A stretch of DNA of 64,000 nt from a virus: IMG/VR virus record IMGVR_UViG_3300025141_016375, positions 1-64,000 of that record; one strand, written 5' to 3'. Of this stretch, positions 15,661-24,740 are shown piece by piece. Every line of letters begins with the position of its first letter. Within the stretch, counting starts at the first letter, position 1. The notes below the pieces were generated by a model that saw only the letters and a list, made by a program, of their open reading frames with translations, ran no database searches and was not told the origin of the DNA. Made by a program: the position numbers and the translations under genes.

Positions 15661-16433
15661 AATTATCTATTATAACCGCTGTTGGGCCCCTAAAGCACTA
15701 TGAAAAATTTATTCCTCGATATATCGATAATGTAATGGCTCAAACTGTTTTTAGTGAATGCGAAATTATTGTAGTTTACATGGAATGGGATGAGAAATTT
15801 ACACAGTTAAATAAACTAAATAATGTTAAGTATATTCTTGACGACCAAGAAAAAGGCGCCTATAATGCTTGGAATATGGGAATCCAAGCTAGCAATGCAC
15901 CCTATGTAACAAATTGGAATATTGACGACATTAGGCACCCCACTAGTTTGGAACGCCAAGCTACCATATTGGATAATAATTCTGATATTGATTTAATCTA
16001 CAATTATCACATGATAACTAATGATTGGGAAGAAACGTTTAAGAATCTTAATCCACACACAGAGCGGCATGTTAAATTTTATCCCGATGATGGACATGCA
16101 GTGGTCCATCAATGCTGCATGTGTGGACCAGATCCATTATGGAGGCGCGCCCTACACGATAAGGTAGGCTATTTTGATTATGAGAACTACCCTTCTATCG
16201 CGGATTGGGATATGTGGATTCGGATGGCCGACGCAGGGTGCAAGTTTAAACTTATTCCCTTACCACTGTGTCTTTTTTATGATGGTGATTCCAGCATTAG
16301 CCAACGTTTTCAATCTTCGCGAGAAGAAATAGAAAATAAAAAATTATACCAGCAGCACAAAGAGGGGTTTGATAACGTCTCTCCGGTTAAGTGGTCGATA
16401 GGACGCGTGTATATTAATGAAAAAAGTTATTAG
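15657..16433 (+). CDS. GT2-family glycosyltransferase
   Basis: 258 aa, overlapping the preceding gene by 4 nt. It opens with LSIITAVGPLKHYEKFIPRY, the usual N-terminal strand of GT2 enzymes, and has NWNIDDIRHPTSLERQ (about 87-102) as the metal-binding DxD-type site. AYNAWNMGIQASNAPYV is the conserved segment before it. DWDMWIRMADAG near 182 matches the region holding the catalytic Asp. Part of the glycan cluster; sugar specificity unknown. Confidence 0.85.
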   Translation: MKLSIITAVGPLKHYEKFIPRYIDNVMAQTVFSECEIIVVYMEWDEKFTQLNKLNNVKYILDDQEKGAYNAWNMGIQASNAPYVTNWNIDDIRHPTSLERQATILDNNSDIDLIYNYHMITNDWEETFKNLNPHTERHVKFYPDDGHAVVHQCCMCGPDPLWRRALHDKVGYFDYENYPSIADWDMWIRMADAGCKFKLIPLPLCLFYDGDSSISQRFQSSREEIENKKLYQQHKEGFDNVSPVKWSIGRVYINEKSY

Positions 16434-17070
16434 TTTTAGTTTGTGGGGCGACGATGAGAAATATACCATCGGCGCTATTCGCAATGCACAATTGGCCTCC
16501 CAAGTATATCCTGAATGGGAAGCGCGCTTTTATTGTGGGACGTCAGTCCCCGTTTCTATCATAGATCAATTGCGCGAATTACAGGCCCATGTGATCATGA
16601 TGGAAGAAGCAGGGGATTGGACTGGAATGTTCTGGCGCTTCCTCGCAATTGCCGACTCAGATGTAGAAATCATGATTTCGAGGGACACTGATTCACGATT
16701 AAACACCAGAGAAAAAGCCGCAGTGGATGAATGGCTTGAAGGCCCCCAACTTTTTCATATTATGAGAGACCATCCATGGCATAATGCCCCCATTTTAGGC
16801 GGAATGTGGGGCGCCCGCAAACCCTTGCTTCAGGACATGGCTCAGTTAATAGCCGAATATCAAAAAGGAGATTTTTGGCAAGTAGATCAAAATTTTCTAA
16901 GAGAAGTGGTAGCTCCTCGGGTCGAACATACTTTACATATTCATGATGAATTTTTTTCACGGAGTCCTTTTCCTACGGCTCGCAATGGTGATGAATTTGT
17001 AGGACAGGTATTTGACGAAAGTGAACAAACCATCCAAGAACATATCGAGATTTTAAGGAGATATTTATGA
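16417..17070 (+). CDS. Putative glycosyltransferase with RDTDSR motif
   Basis: 217 aa, overlapping the previous gene by 17 nt. The segment MISRDTDSRLNTREKAAVDEW carries a DxD motif that would bind a metal-nucleotide sugar, and HPWHNAPILGGMWGARK follows. FSLWGDDEKYTIGAIRNAQLA at the start resembles the nucleotide-binding strand of GT-A enzymes. I do not recognise a named CAZy family. Its position inside the cluster supports a transferase role. Confidence 0.65.
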   Translation: MKKVISFSLWGDDEKYTIGAIRNAQLASQVYPEWEARFYCGTSVPVSIIDQLRELQAHVIMMEEAGDWTGMFWRFLAIADSDVEIMISRDTDSRLNTREKAAVDEWLEGPQLFHIMRDHPWHNAPILGGMWGARKPLLQDMAQLIAEYQKGDFWQVDQNFLREVVAPRVEHTLHIHDEFFSRSPFPTARNGDEFVGQVFDESEQTIQEHIEILRRYL

Positions 17071-17726
17071 AACATGAACCCTATGAATTATGGTGGGAAA
17101 ATAATTTGGGAAAATCCTATGACCATGCAGGCACCCAACACGAAGCTCCCGATGAAGATGGGTTTATAACGTGGATGGGAGATCCTTTTGCTATGGATCG
17201 CCAACAGGTAAGGAGACTCCTAGATCCCAATATTAAAACATTTTTGGATGTGGGTTGCGGTGCGGCCCCCGAGTATATCGGACTGCAGCAGAGCCACCCC
17301 GACATTGAATACCATGGCGTCGATATTACTCCACGTTTAGTTTCGTATTGCACCAATAAGGGAATTGATGTGGTTTTTGGCACGGCGCGAAATCTGCCCT
17401 TTGATGATGCATCGATGGATGCTGTACATGCGCGCCATGTTCTAGAGCACATGGCAGATTTTAAAGAACCCTTAGCAGAATTCATTAGAGTGGCCCGCCA
17501 AAAGGTTTATATAGCTTTTTTCATTTCTCCCATTTTAAGCCCCACCAGTCGCATTACTGATATATCACAATTGGACATTCCTTGTTATAATAATGCATAT
17601 AGTTTGTCGGAAATAAAAGATTTTTTAGCGAGTAGCACTAAAGTAAAAAGCTATGAATGGTATAGTTTGGGAGGGCATAGTAAATGTTTGCTATCCATAG
17701 ATATAATAGATATAAAGAAAGCGTAA
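17067..17726 (+). CDS. Class I SAM-dependent methyltransferase
   Basis: 219 aa, SD AAGGAG. The SAM-binding motif I is FLDVGCGAAPEYIG (about 59-72), followed by EYHGVDITPRLV (motif II region) and MDAVHARHVLEHMADF (about 118-133), a layout typical of the Methyltransf_11 group. Such enzymes methylate small molecules or sugars; inside this cluster a glycan O- or N-methylation is likely but not shown. It overlaps the upstream gene by 4 nt. Confidence 0.85.
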   Translation: MKHEPYELWWENNLGKSYDHAGTQHEAPDEDGFITWMGDPFAMDRQQVRRLLDPNIKTFLDVGCGAAPEYIGLQQSHPDIEYHGVDITPRLVSYCTNKGIDVVFGTARNLPFDDASMDAVHARHVLEHMADFKEPLAEFIRVARQKVYIAFFISPILSPTSRITDISQLDIPCYNNAYSLSEIKDFLASSTKVKSYEWYSLGGHSKCLLSIDIIDIKKA

Positions 17727-17786
17727 GCTGAATATTCAATACCCTCGCACTGTGTGAACAGCAACGAAAGAGAAGGAGTTATTAAA

Positions 17787-18329
17787 ATGATAAATGGACA
17801 AACGAGATTCGTGTTAGACGAACTGGCACAAGAAGGTATCAAATCCGTCTTAAATATAGGATTCAGATATGATTCAGATAAAACTGTTAGAGATTCGGTT
17901 CACTCTAGGGGAGGAACTTTTTCTGTTTTAGAAGCGTATGGGCCTAATTGCGCAGATATGCGTATAAAAAATACTGCGGATACTGTGTATGAAAAAGATG
18001 TGCGAAACATTGCGGAGTTAGATGCGGAGTGGGATGCTATTATTTGGCTTCATGGTCCCGAACATGTTTATTGGAATGAATTTGTGGAGATACGAGAAGA
18101 GATTGAGAAAAAAGCTAAAAAACTTGTGCTCTATCAAGCTCCCATTGGAGAATATCCTCAAGACGCTCTTTATGGCAACCCATATGAAAAACATGTGGAG
18201 GCCCTAACCCCAGAAATGTTCTGGCACCTTGGATATGAAATAGTAGTCCACAATGGTAAAAAAACCCATGCGTATGATTTTGTTGAAGGAGAGTTGACGT
18301 TTTCCGCGGTACACAGAGTGGAGGGTTAA
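17787..18329 (+). CDS. Methyltransferase-like protein
   Basis: 180 aa from the ATG at 17787, which has AAGGAG about 10 nt upstream; an in-frame GTG at 17754 is less likely. SVLNIGFRYDSDK resembles a SAM-binding loop with one glycine, and DAIIWLHGPEHVYWNEF resembles the fourth strand and helix of class I methyltransferases. The glycine-rich motif is degenerate, so activity is uncertain. No other family is suggested. Confidence 0.55.
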   Translation: MINGQTRFVLDELAQEGIKSVLNIGFRYDSDKTVRDSVHSRGGTFSVLEAYGPNCADMRIKNTADTVYEKDVRNIAELDAEWDAIIWLHGPEHVYWNEFVEIREEIEKKAKKLVLYQAPIGEYPQDALYGNPYEKHVEALTPEMFWHLGYEIVVHNGKKTHAYDFVEGELTFSAVHRVEG

Positions 18330-19184
18330 TTGTCAAAACTTTTAATAATTCAAGAAAATGGTCGTCATGACGCCAATCGTCATATGCGAGAGTGTTTTTC
18401 ACTTCAACATGGGCTCGCTTCGCATGGTATCGAATCGATTATTTGGGGTCTCGGCCACGACAATTTCTCTATTCCTTTTGAAGATATAGTTGCAGATTGT
18501 GATGCCATCTTATCAATTGAGAATTATGATACCGGGTGGATGCCAAGCTTGGCCGACATAAAAAAAACCAAGTTGTTTTGGAGCATCGACTCTCATTGTG
18601 CGCTTCGACAACATCAACATTTTTGCCACCATGCTAAAATTGATATTCTTTTGAACTCTACGCCTCATTATAATCAATTTTATTCTAATTTAGTTAAAAA
18701 ACGAGTGTGGTTTCCCAATGCAGTGGATTTAAGATGGTTTAGCCCGTTGGAGTGCGAAAAAAAGCACGATGTAGGGTTTTGCGGAAGCTTGATTCACGAT
18801 AGAAAACAGTGGCTTAACACCATTCACCAGCAACTACCAGTACGCGTGGGTACGGGAATATTAGGCCGCGCAATGATTGAAGAGGTTAATTCTTATCGGG
18901 TGTCACTTAATAAGTCAATTGATATAGACATACCATATAGAGTTTTTGAGATGACGGCATGCCGCTTACCTTTGGTGACAAATTATGTTCCCAACTTGGA
19001 GAGACTCTATGAACTGGGAAAAGAAATCGAAGTATATCAAACAGTTGAGGAATTGATTGCGACGACGACACGATTATTAGAAAACGAGGAAGAGCGCCAC
19101 GCATTGGCGCAAGCGGGATATGCTCGCACATTAAGAGACCATAACTATGAAATACGAGCGCGTCAATTAGTGGGACTTTTTTAA
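18330..19184 (+). CDS. CgeB/GT1-like glycosyltransferase
   Basis: 284 aa with a TTG start directly after the preceding stop and GGAGGG upstream. The order of segments, KLFWSIDSHCALR, NAVDLRWFSPL, HDVGFCGSLIHDRKQWL, then DIPYRVFEMTACRLPLVTNY, matches the C-terminal glycosyltransferase fold of CgeB-like proteins, where the last segment binds the nucleotide sugar. The lone Glu in VFEMTACRLPLV corresponds to the conserved acidic residue of that fold. Acceptor unknown. Confidence 0.78.
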   Translation: MSKLLIIQENGRHDANRHMRECFSLQHGLASHGIESIIWGLGHDNFSIPFEDIVADCDAILSIENYDTGWMPSLADIKKTKLFWSIDSHCALRQHQHFCHHAKIDILLNSTPHYNQFYSNLVKKRVWFPNAVDLRWFSPLECEKKHDVGFCGSLIHDRKQWLNTIHQQLPVRVGTGILGRAMIEEVNSYRVSLNKSIDIDIPYRVFEMTACRLPLVTNYVPNLERLYELGKEIEVYQTVEELIATTTRLLENEEERHALAQAGYARTLRDHNYEIRARQLVGLF

Positions 19185-19987
19185 TGCCAGACTTTCATAT
19201 TCAAGAAATATCTCATTTCGCCGAGGATGCACATTATTCATCCTCTTTGTTAGCCGTTCAACATCATATGGGCCTAGGCGATCATATACATTTATCCGGG
19301 CTCGTGCGCTATACAGTGGTGGAATTGGGTTTCGAGGAAGTGCTTTTGTTTTGCAAAGAAGTTTATTATCAAACAATGACTAGGCTTTATGCGGACGACG
19401 AACGGATAACAGTAGTATCAGTGGGAGACATTTATGGAGGCTTGTCGGAAACTGGTTTAGTAAGAAAACACCTTGAAAGTCTTGGCAGATCGTGTGTTTA
19501 TCTGCGCTTAGGCTTTGAGCGCTATCCCGGGCAACTAGCTAACAAATTTGGCTATCCGAGTTTCATTTTTTATGATTTGGCTTGTATTTCTCGCGACGTA
19601 CGATGGGAATATTTTAAATTTTCACGCAACCGTCGCGAAGAAAGCCGCCTTTATAAAAAATTGAATCCAAAGGACGTCCCTTATATTTTTGTACATGATG
19701 ACCCATCTCGCGGCTTTAATATCCCCCTTGAAAGAGTGCTAAAAGCCTCCCCTTTTGCGGACGACAAGCTAGTAATTCGAAATGACATGTCCGAAAATAT
19801 ATTAGATTTTGGCGCTATTTTAGAGAATTCCGCGGAGATTCATTGTATGGGGAGCGCTCTATTTTGTTTGGCGGATATGTTATCTCTAGAGCATCCAAGT
19901 TGTTTTTATCACAATATCCGGCCCGTATTCTCTGAATCAGAAATATTACACCAGGACACTCGAAACGAATGGAGTTGGGTACCGTAA
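19184..19987 (+). CDS. Putative glycosyltransferase-like protein of the glycan cluster
   Basis: 267 aa, overlapping the previous stop by 1 nt. The N-terminal HHMGLGDHIHLSGLVRYTV looks like the glycine-rich loop seen at the start of GT-B enzymes (GT9-like GLGDxI pattern), and HDDPSRGFNIPLERVL plus SAEIHCMGSALFCLADML resemble the donor-binding half. The match is partial, so the call is tentative. Its setting among sugar genes supports it. Confidence 0.5.
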   Translation: MPDFHIQEISHFAEDAHYSSSLLAVQHHMGLGDHIHLSGLVRYTVVELGFEEVLLFCKEVYYQTMTRLYADDERITVVSVGDIYGGLSETGLVRKHLESLGRSCVYLRLGFERYPGQLANKFGYPSFIFYDLACISRDVRWEYFKFSRNRREESRLYKKLNPKDVPYIFVHDDPSRGFNIPLERVLKASPFADDKLVIRNDMSENILDFGAILENSAEIHCMGSALFCLADMLSLEHPSCFYHNIRPVFSESEILHQDTRNEWSWVP

Positions 19988-20424
19988 TGGAGAAGCTACT
20001 TCAAATAGACGAAGGAAACAAGTCGTTGATCGAAGAGTTTCAGCGGACAGCCGGTTCCTCGTTAAAAACATTTAGATATTTTGAATCTCGGCCGGTGGAC
20101 ATCATCCAACAGCACTTGATAACATATATTATGACAGGTGAAAGTGGCGAAATCATCGGCTATGGCCATTTAGACCTGGAAGACAACGTTGTCTGGCTTG
20201 GAATATGTATAGTAGAAACTCAGTTGCGTTCCGGTTACGGGAAAAAAATGATGAAGGCTTTAATCGCTTTTGCTGATAACAACTCTGTTCAGACGATCAC
20301 TTTGTCGGTTGACAAAAAAAACGAAGCAGCGTACGCGCTATATAAAAGCTTAGGCTTCCAGAGAACCGGTCATGATAAAACAGTGTACTTTATGAAATTA
20401 GAATTAGGAGAAACAGATGGCTGA
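19987..20424 (+). CDS. GNAT-family N-acetyltransferase
   Basis: 145 aa; the ATG at 19987 shares its A with the previous stop (TAATG), preferred over an in-frame ATG at 19969. VWLGICIVETQLRSGYGKKM contains the acetyl-CoA-binding motif A (R/Q-x-x-G-x-G/K), followed by ITLSVDKKNEAAYALYKSLGF, the conserved motif B with N-x-x-A-x-x-L-Y. In sugar clusters such enzymes acylate amino sugars; here the likely substrate is the 4-amino sugar made by the aminotransferase and Gmd, which is inference. Confidence 0.85.
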   Translation: MEKLLQIDEGNKSLIEEFQRTAGSSLKTFRYFESRPVDIIQQHLITYIMTGESGEIIGYGHLDLEDNVVWLGICIVETQLRSGYGKKMMKALIAFADNNSVQTITLSVDKKNEAAYALYKSLGFQRTGHDKTVYFMKLELGETDG

Positions 20425-20725
20425 TACATTGGGCGGTTTAATTGATAAACTAATCACGGTTGATATGAAGATGTGGAATAATCAGGAATTTCTTTATGAG
20501 GTAAGGAAAATGAGCTTTAAAGAATTTGAAAAAAAGTTTACCACCACGGAAAATGCACGAAATGAACTGTTTGAGTCTATAAAAAAATGCTGCGATCTAA
20601 ACGCACAAAGAAATCAACTCATTGATGAGGTAGATGAAAAAATTGTAGAAATGATGGGAGCTTATATCGCGGGGAAAGACTTAGATGACGGAAAATACAT
20701 TCAACGCAAACACAAGACCTATTAG
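20417..20725 (+). CDS. Hypothetical helical protein in the glycan cluster
   Basis: 102 aa, overlapping the acetyltransferase gene by 8 nt, with AGGAGA upstream. All-helical in appearance (LGGLIDKLITVDMKMWNNQ, then ARNELFESIKKCCDLNAQRN). The L-I-x-K-L..W-x-x-Q/E pattern recalls small proteins found beside phage and bacterial sugar genes, but I cannot name a family. Function unknown. Confidence 0.6.
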   Translation: MADTLGGLIDKLITVDMKMWNNQEFLYEVRKMSFKEFEKKFTTTENARNELFESIKKCCDLNAQRNQLIDEVDEKIVEMMGAYIAGKDLDDGKYIQRKHKTY

Positions 20726-20740
20726 GACAAAACACACGAA

Positions 20741-21415
20741 ATGAAAAAATGTTTTTATATACGTATAACTAAAAATGCCTGTCAAACGGTTTTTCATTTG
20801 TTTAAGAATGAAAGGGGCTTCATAAATCCCCATGCAGGCCCTACCCCGTATTATCGTAGTCCGATTGATGAATCTTTGGCACGCGAGAAAGATCGCAATT
20901 TATATCCTTTTGATTTTGAGCGGAGTGATGTGATTACGTTTAGTTTTGTGCGCAATCCTTATGATCGTGCCGTTTCTTCTTGGAAACATAGTCTTCGGGA
21001 AAACTGGACCACGTTGAAGTTTTTGGATTATTTAAAAAGGCTCCCGGCGTTAATTCCAGCCCAATCGGATTCTTTGAATGACAATGATTATGCAATTAGA
21101 CGCCATACAATGCCTCAATACCAATGGCTCAGTAATCAAGGGGGAGAGTATATTGTAGATTTTATTGGGCGGGTGGAGCACTTAACTGAACATGTACGCT
21201 TTTTTGGAAAAAAAATGGGGATGGAAACTTTTCCTTCTTCGCTGGGGCGACTTAACTCTTCGCGCCCTGTCAATGATGGGTATGTTAAATATTATTCCTC
21301 TGAAGAAAAAAAATATGTAGAAGAAATTTATGGAAGGGATATCCATCAATTTGGATATGAGTTTGGCGCCCCCGAGCCGTCAAGTGTTTGTTACTCGCGC
21401 CTAGGAGGAGAATAA
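20741..21415 (+). CDS. Sulfotransferase (sulfotransferase family 2-like)
   Basis: 224 aa. Two PAPS-binding motifs are readable: the 5'-phosphosulfate loop RITKNACQTVFH (8-19) and the 3'-phosphate motif SFVRNPYDRAVSSW (about 67-80), the classic R-N-P-x-x-R-x-x-S. Such enzymes move a sulfuryl group from PAPS to a hydroxyl or amino group of a carbohydrate. The gene lies within 4.4 kb of an APS kinase that makes PAPS, which strengthens the call. The acceptor, perhaps the glycan built by the neighbouring transferases, is inferred. Confidence 0.86.
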   Translation: MKKCFYIRITKNACQTVFHLFKNERGFINPHAGPTPYYRSPIDESLAREKDRNLYPFDFERSDVITFSFVRNPYDRAVSSWKHSLRENWTTLKFLDYLKRLPALIPAQSDSLNDNDYAIRRHTMPQYQWLSNQGGEYIVDFIGRVEHLTEHVRFFGKKMGMETFPSSLGRLNSSRPVNDGYVKYYSSEEKKYVEEIYGRDIHQFGYEFGAPEPSSVCYSRLGGE

Positions 21416-21422
21416 GAGAAAT

Positions 21423-22658
21423 ATGACTATGCGAATTCCCGCTGCTTGTGTCGTACATGAGCTAGGATATGTGGTGTTAGACGATGAAACGAGAAAAGCC
21501 TATCGTGTGGTCACACACCCAGTGTTCGAGTTTATAACTTCAGAGGCTTATAAGAAGAAAGAAAATGAATATTGGCCAGCAACGCGACCCGTTTCTGTGA
21601 CTCATGAATTATTTAAAGATGATGCCACTTACAAAACTGTTGAAGTGGACTACGTGGATCATATGGTATATTGGCCCGAAATGTCCGCGCGGGATATTAA
21701 AATGTGTCTTTTGTTTTTGTGTGATGTTTCAAAATATTTGGCGCAAAACAATTTGTGTTTGGGATCCCACATGTGGAATATTACATTGACCGGTGGACGC
21801 CCCCTTCTTATAGATTTAGGTGATTTTTTTCATGGCGTAAACAAACAATATGTTTATCGCACCATCGTTAGTCATCTAGTTCCTCCTTTCACGGATAATC
21901 ATACCCCTTTGCGTCCCGAAAAATGGATGACAAACTATGATGAAATATTGGTTCAAATAAAGAACATTGAGGGTCTGGTTCGAACACCGTCAGCCAGCGG
22001 CGTTCAAATTGCCGAAGAATTAAAACGTTGCTTGTCCAATATTATCCCTCGCGAAGCTTCCCATATTTGGGATAGTTATCCGGCACAAAAAAAGATGCCC
22101 ACTGACATTGAAACTTTAGAAAGTTACGCCCAGAACATGCGTCCCAATTTGTGCGCTAGGATTAAGCAAAAAGCCCCCCAGACCCTTTTGGATTTGGGCT
22201 GCGCGCGAGGATTGTATTCTCTTTTCGCTGCAATTCAGGGCGCTTCGGTAGTAGGTCTTGATTATAGCCATGAAATGATAGGGGACGCCAATCAGAAAAG
22301 TGCCGCTTTAAAATTAAAATGCCACTTTGCTTTCATAGATTTGCTTGACATTAAAAAATGGGGGTTAGGAGGCGGTTATGGAGATTGTCTATCACGCTTT
22401 AAAAGCGATGCGGTTATCGCCCCCGCGTTGATTCACCACGTGCATGGGAAAAATAAACCTCTCGAAATATTGATCACGGAGTGGGCAAACGCCGCCACGC
22501 AATGGATTATGGTAGAGTATATTCCTCTCGATGTTAATAATCAACCAATCGACTTAAACACGATAACGGACACTTTACATGACCTAGGATTTAAAAATAT
22601 AGATATATTGAATTCTCATCCTGCCCCTAGGAAGTGGATTTTTGCAGAAAAGACTTAA
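21423..22658 (+). CDS. Methyltransferase with N-terminal kinase-like region (NoeA-like)
   Basis: 411 aa. The C-terminal half is a class I methyltransferase: TLLDLGCARGLYSLFAAIQG (about 256-275) is motif I and ASVVGLDYSHEMIGDAN the acidic-loop strand; APALIHHVHG lies where the active site is expected. The N-terminal half contains GSHMWNITLTGGRPLLIDLGDF, spaced like the catalytic loop and D-x-G segment of protein or small-molecule kinases but lacking the catalytic Asp of HxD. This layout recalls NoeA-type nodulation methyltransferases. GGAGGAG lies 16 nt upstream of the ATG. Confidence 0.7.
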   Translation: MTMRIPAACVVHELGYVVLDDETRKAYRVVTHPVFEFITSEAYKKKENEYWPATRPVSVTHELFKDDATYKTVEVDYVDHMVYWPEMSARDIKMCLLFLCDVSKYLAQNNLCLGSHMWNITLTGGRPLLIDLGDFFHGVNKQYVYRTIVSHLVPPFTDNHTPLRPEKWMTNYDEILVQIKNIEGLVRTPSASGVQIAEELKRCLSNIIPREASHIWDSYPAQKKMPTDIETLESYAQNMRPNLCARIKQKAPQTLLDLGCARGLYSLFAAIQGASVVGLDYSHEMIGDANQKSAALKLKCHFAFIDLLDIKKWGLGGGYGDCLSRFKSDAVIAPALIHHVHGKNKPLEILITEWANAATQWIMVEYIPLDVNNQPIDLNTITDTLHDLGFKNIDILNSHPAPRKWIFAEKT

Positions 22659-22671
22659 AGATATTTGACTT

Positions 22672-23772
22672 ATGATTCCTATTTATAAACCTTATTTGCC
22701 TTCTCACTCGCTGAGACATGCGCATGCCGCGATTGACTCTACGTGGATCTCTTTTAACGGCCCATACGTGGAGCGCGCAACAGAGAAGTTGCGCGAATTA
22801 TTAGGAGTGAAATATGTCCAGCTTGTCAACAATGGCACCGCAGCTACTCATTTAGTAGCGAAAGGGCTTTTTTATAAGCATCCCAATATCACTAAAGTTA
22901 TTGTACCTAATAATGTGTATGTCGCTGCATGGAATGCTTTTGTTTATGATAAAAACTTTGATCTTGTGCCCATCGATGCTGATGTGGCAACCTGGAATAT
23001 GAACATCGAGGCCGCAAGTCATTTATTAGATGACAATAATACAGCGCTGTACGCGGTACATAATTTAGGCAATACAATTAACATTCCGGCACTTAAGCGT
23101 AGATTTGGGAAGTGCGTCTTTGTAGAAGATAATTGCGAAGGGTTTATGGGAACCTACGAAGGAAAGTATTCTGGTACCGAATCTTTGGCCTCTTCAGTGT
23201 CTTTTTTTGGCAATAAAACAATCACTTCAGGAGAGGGCGGCGCCGTTATTACCAACGATGAAGACGTTTTTAAACATGTCAAATCCGTTCACGGCCAAGG
23301 ACAGGCACCAACTAAAAAATACATTCATGATAGACTTGGCCATAACTATAGAATGACAAATGTGCAAGCTGCGATTTTATTAGGCCAGTTAGAAATCTTA
23401 CCAGAAATTTTAGAAAAGAAGAAGAATATATTTGATTTTTACAAAAAAGAATTTGCTCTGATGAGAAATGTTGAAGTTCAACAAGTCGAAGAGGGGTGCA
23501 CTCCTTCCAACTGGATGATGGGAGTGCGCCTACGATCTAGGGGAGGTTACGCCTCTTTGCAGAATTTTCTCGCTGATAAGGGCATTGACTCACGACCGAT
23601 GTTTTATCCCATGTCTTCGCACTCTCATTTGAAACATGTTGCTTCCCCCACCAGGGAAAAGGGGGCTAAAATACTTCACAAAGAGGGTGCAATTCTCCCC
23701 TCCTTCCCTGAATTAACGCATAATGAACTTGTCCACATTGTGGCTTCTATTGAGGAATACGCCAACAAATGA
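22672..23772 (+). CDS. DegT/DnrJ/EryC1-family sugar aminotransferase, perosamine synthase-like
   Basis: 366 aa, the usual length for the family. The PLP-binding lysine is Lys182 in SFFGNKTITSGEGGAVI. The HNLGNTINIPAL and VFVEDNCEGFMGTYEGK segments (the latter with the Asp that holds the PLP pyridine nitrogen) and the start IPIYKPYLPSHSLRHA fit as well. With GDP-mannose 4,6-dehydratase encoded immediately downstream (ATGA overlap), the best guess is GDP-perosamine synthase, which aminates GDP-4-keto-6-deoxymannose at C4. Other nucleotide-sugar substrates cannot be excluded. Confidence 0.87.
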   Translation: MIPIYKPYLPSHSLRHAHAAIDSTWISFNGPYVERATEKLRELLGVKYVQLVNNGTAATHLVAKGLFYKHPNITKVIVPNNVYVAAWNAFVYDKNFDLVPIDADVATWNMNIEAASHLLDDNNTALYAVHNLGNTINIPALKRRFGKCVFVEDNCEGFMGTYEGKYSGTESLASSVSFFGNKTITSGEGGAVITNDEDVFKHVKSVHGQGQAPTKKYIHDRLGHNYRMTNVQAAILLGQLEILPEILEKKKNIFDFYKKEFALMRNVEVQQVEEGCTPSNWMMGVRLRSRGGYASLQNFLADKGIDSRPMFYPMSSHSHLKHVASPTREKGAKILHKEGAILPSFPELTHNELVHIVASIEEYANK

Positions 23773-24740
23773 AAGCGATAATAACCGGAGTAACAGGACA
23801 AGATGGGTCATATTTGGCGGAATTGTTATTAAAAAAAGGCTATGAGGTGATCGGATTAAAAAGGCGCTCTTCCACTATTTGTACCGAGCGTATCGATCCC
23901 ATTTACGAGCATCCTAACTTCTATTTGCGTTATTTTAATTTAAACGATAGTGGGTGTTTTTGGAGACTTTTGCTGGAATATCAACCGGATGAAGTGTACA
24001 ATTTGGGGGCCCAATCTCATGTGAAAGTCTCTTTCGAAACTCCCGAAGAAACCGTGAAGAGCATCGCTTTGGGAACTTTGCGCCAACTAGAAGCTATTCG
24101 TACGATCAATCCGGCCATTCGCTTCTATCAAGCCTCTTCCTCTGAGATGTTTGGAATTAATGTAAATTATCCTTATAACGAGGAATCGGTTTCGATCCCA
24201 GCTTCCCCCTATGCATGTGCTAAAGTATTTGCGCACAATTTAGTTAAAAATTATAGAGCTAGTTATGGGCTTTATGCGTGTAGTGGTATTCTTTTCAACC
24301 ATGAATCGCCCCGTCGAGGCGAAACCTTCGTCACTCGGAAAATTTCCTTAGCTGCAGCTAAAATTAAATTAGGACTACAGGATAAATTATATTTGGGGAA
24401 CTTAGAAGGAAAGCGAGATTGGGGATTTGCAGGAGATTATGTAGAAGCAATGTGGCTCATGATGCAGCAACAACATCCCGAAGATTTTGTTATTGCCACG
24501 GGCATAATGAAGTCTGTACAAGATTTTGTAGAATGCGTTTTTGATTATGCTAAACTGGACTATAAAAAATATGTGGCAGTTGATGATCAGCTGAAACGTC
24601 CCCAAGAGGTACCGGCTCTACAAGGTGATTATTCTAAGGCCCAAAAAATATTGAAATGGGGCCCTCGCGTTACTTTTGAGGAATTAGCAGTGATGATGTA
24701 TGAATCGGACTTACAAAAGCTACAAAGGAAGACGAGATGA
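23769..24740 (+). CDS. gmd: GDP-mannose 4,6-dehydratase
   Basis: 323 aa. Converts GDP-mannose to GDP-4-keto-6-deoxymannose. NAD(P)-binding GVTGQDGSYLAE (7-18), the catalytic Y-x-x-x-K as Tyr148-Lys152 in SPYACAKVFAHN, SSSEMFG supplying the catalytic Ser/Glu region, and FNHESPRRGETFVTRKI, which is diagnostic for GMD within the short-chain dehydrogenases. It overlaps the genes on both sides by 4 nt, so it is part of a translationally coupled group with the aminotransferase and the HAD-like gene. Confidence 0.93.
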   Translation: MKAIITGVTGQDGSYLAELLLKKGYEVIGLKRRSSTICTERIDPIYEHPNFYLRYFNLNDSGCFWRLLLEYQPDEVYNLGAQSHVKVSFETPEETVKSIALGTLRQLEAIRTINPAIRFYQASSSEMFGINVNYPYNEESVSIPASPYACAKVFAHNLVKNYRASYGLYACSGILFNHESPRRGETFVTRKISLAAAKIKLGLQDKLYLGNLEGKRDWGFAGDYVEAMWLMMQQQHPEDFVIATGIMKSVQDFVECVFDYAKLDYKKYVAVDDQLKRPQEVPALQGDYSKAQKILKWGPRVTFEELAVMMYESDLQKLQRKTR

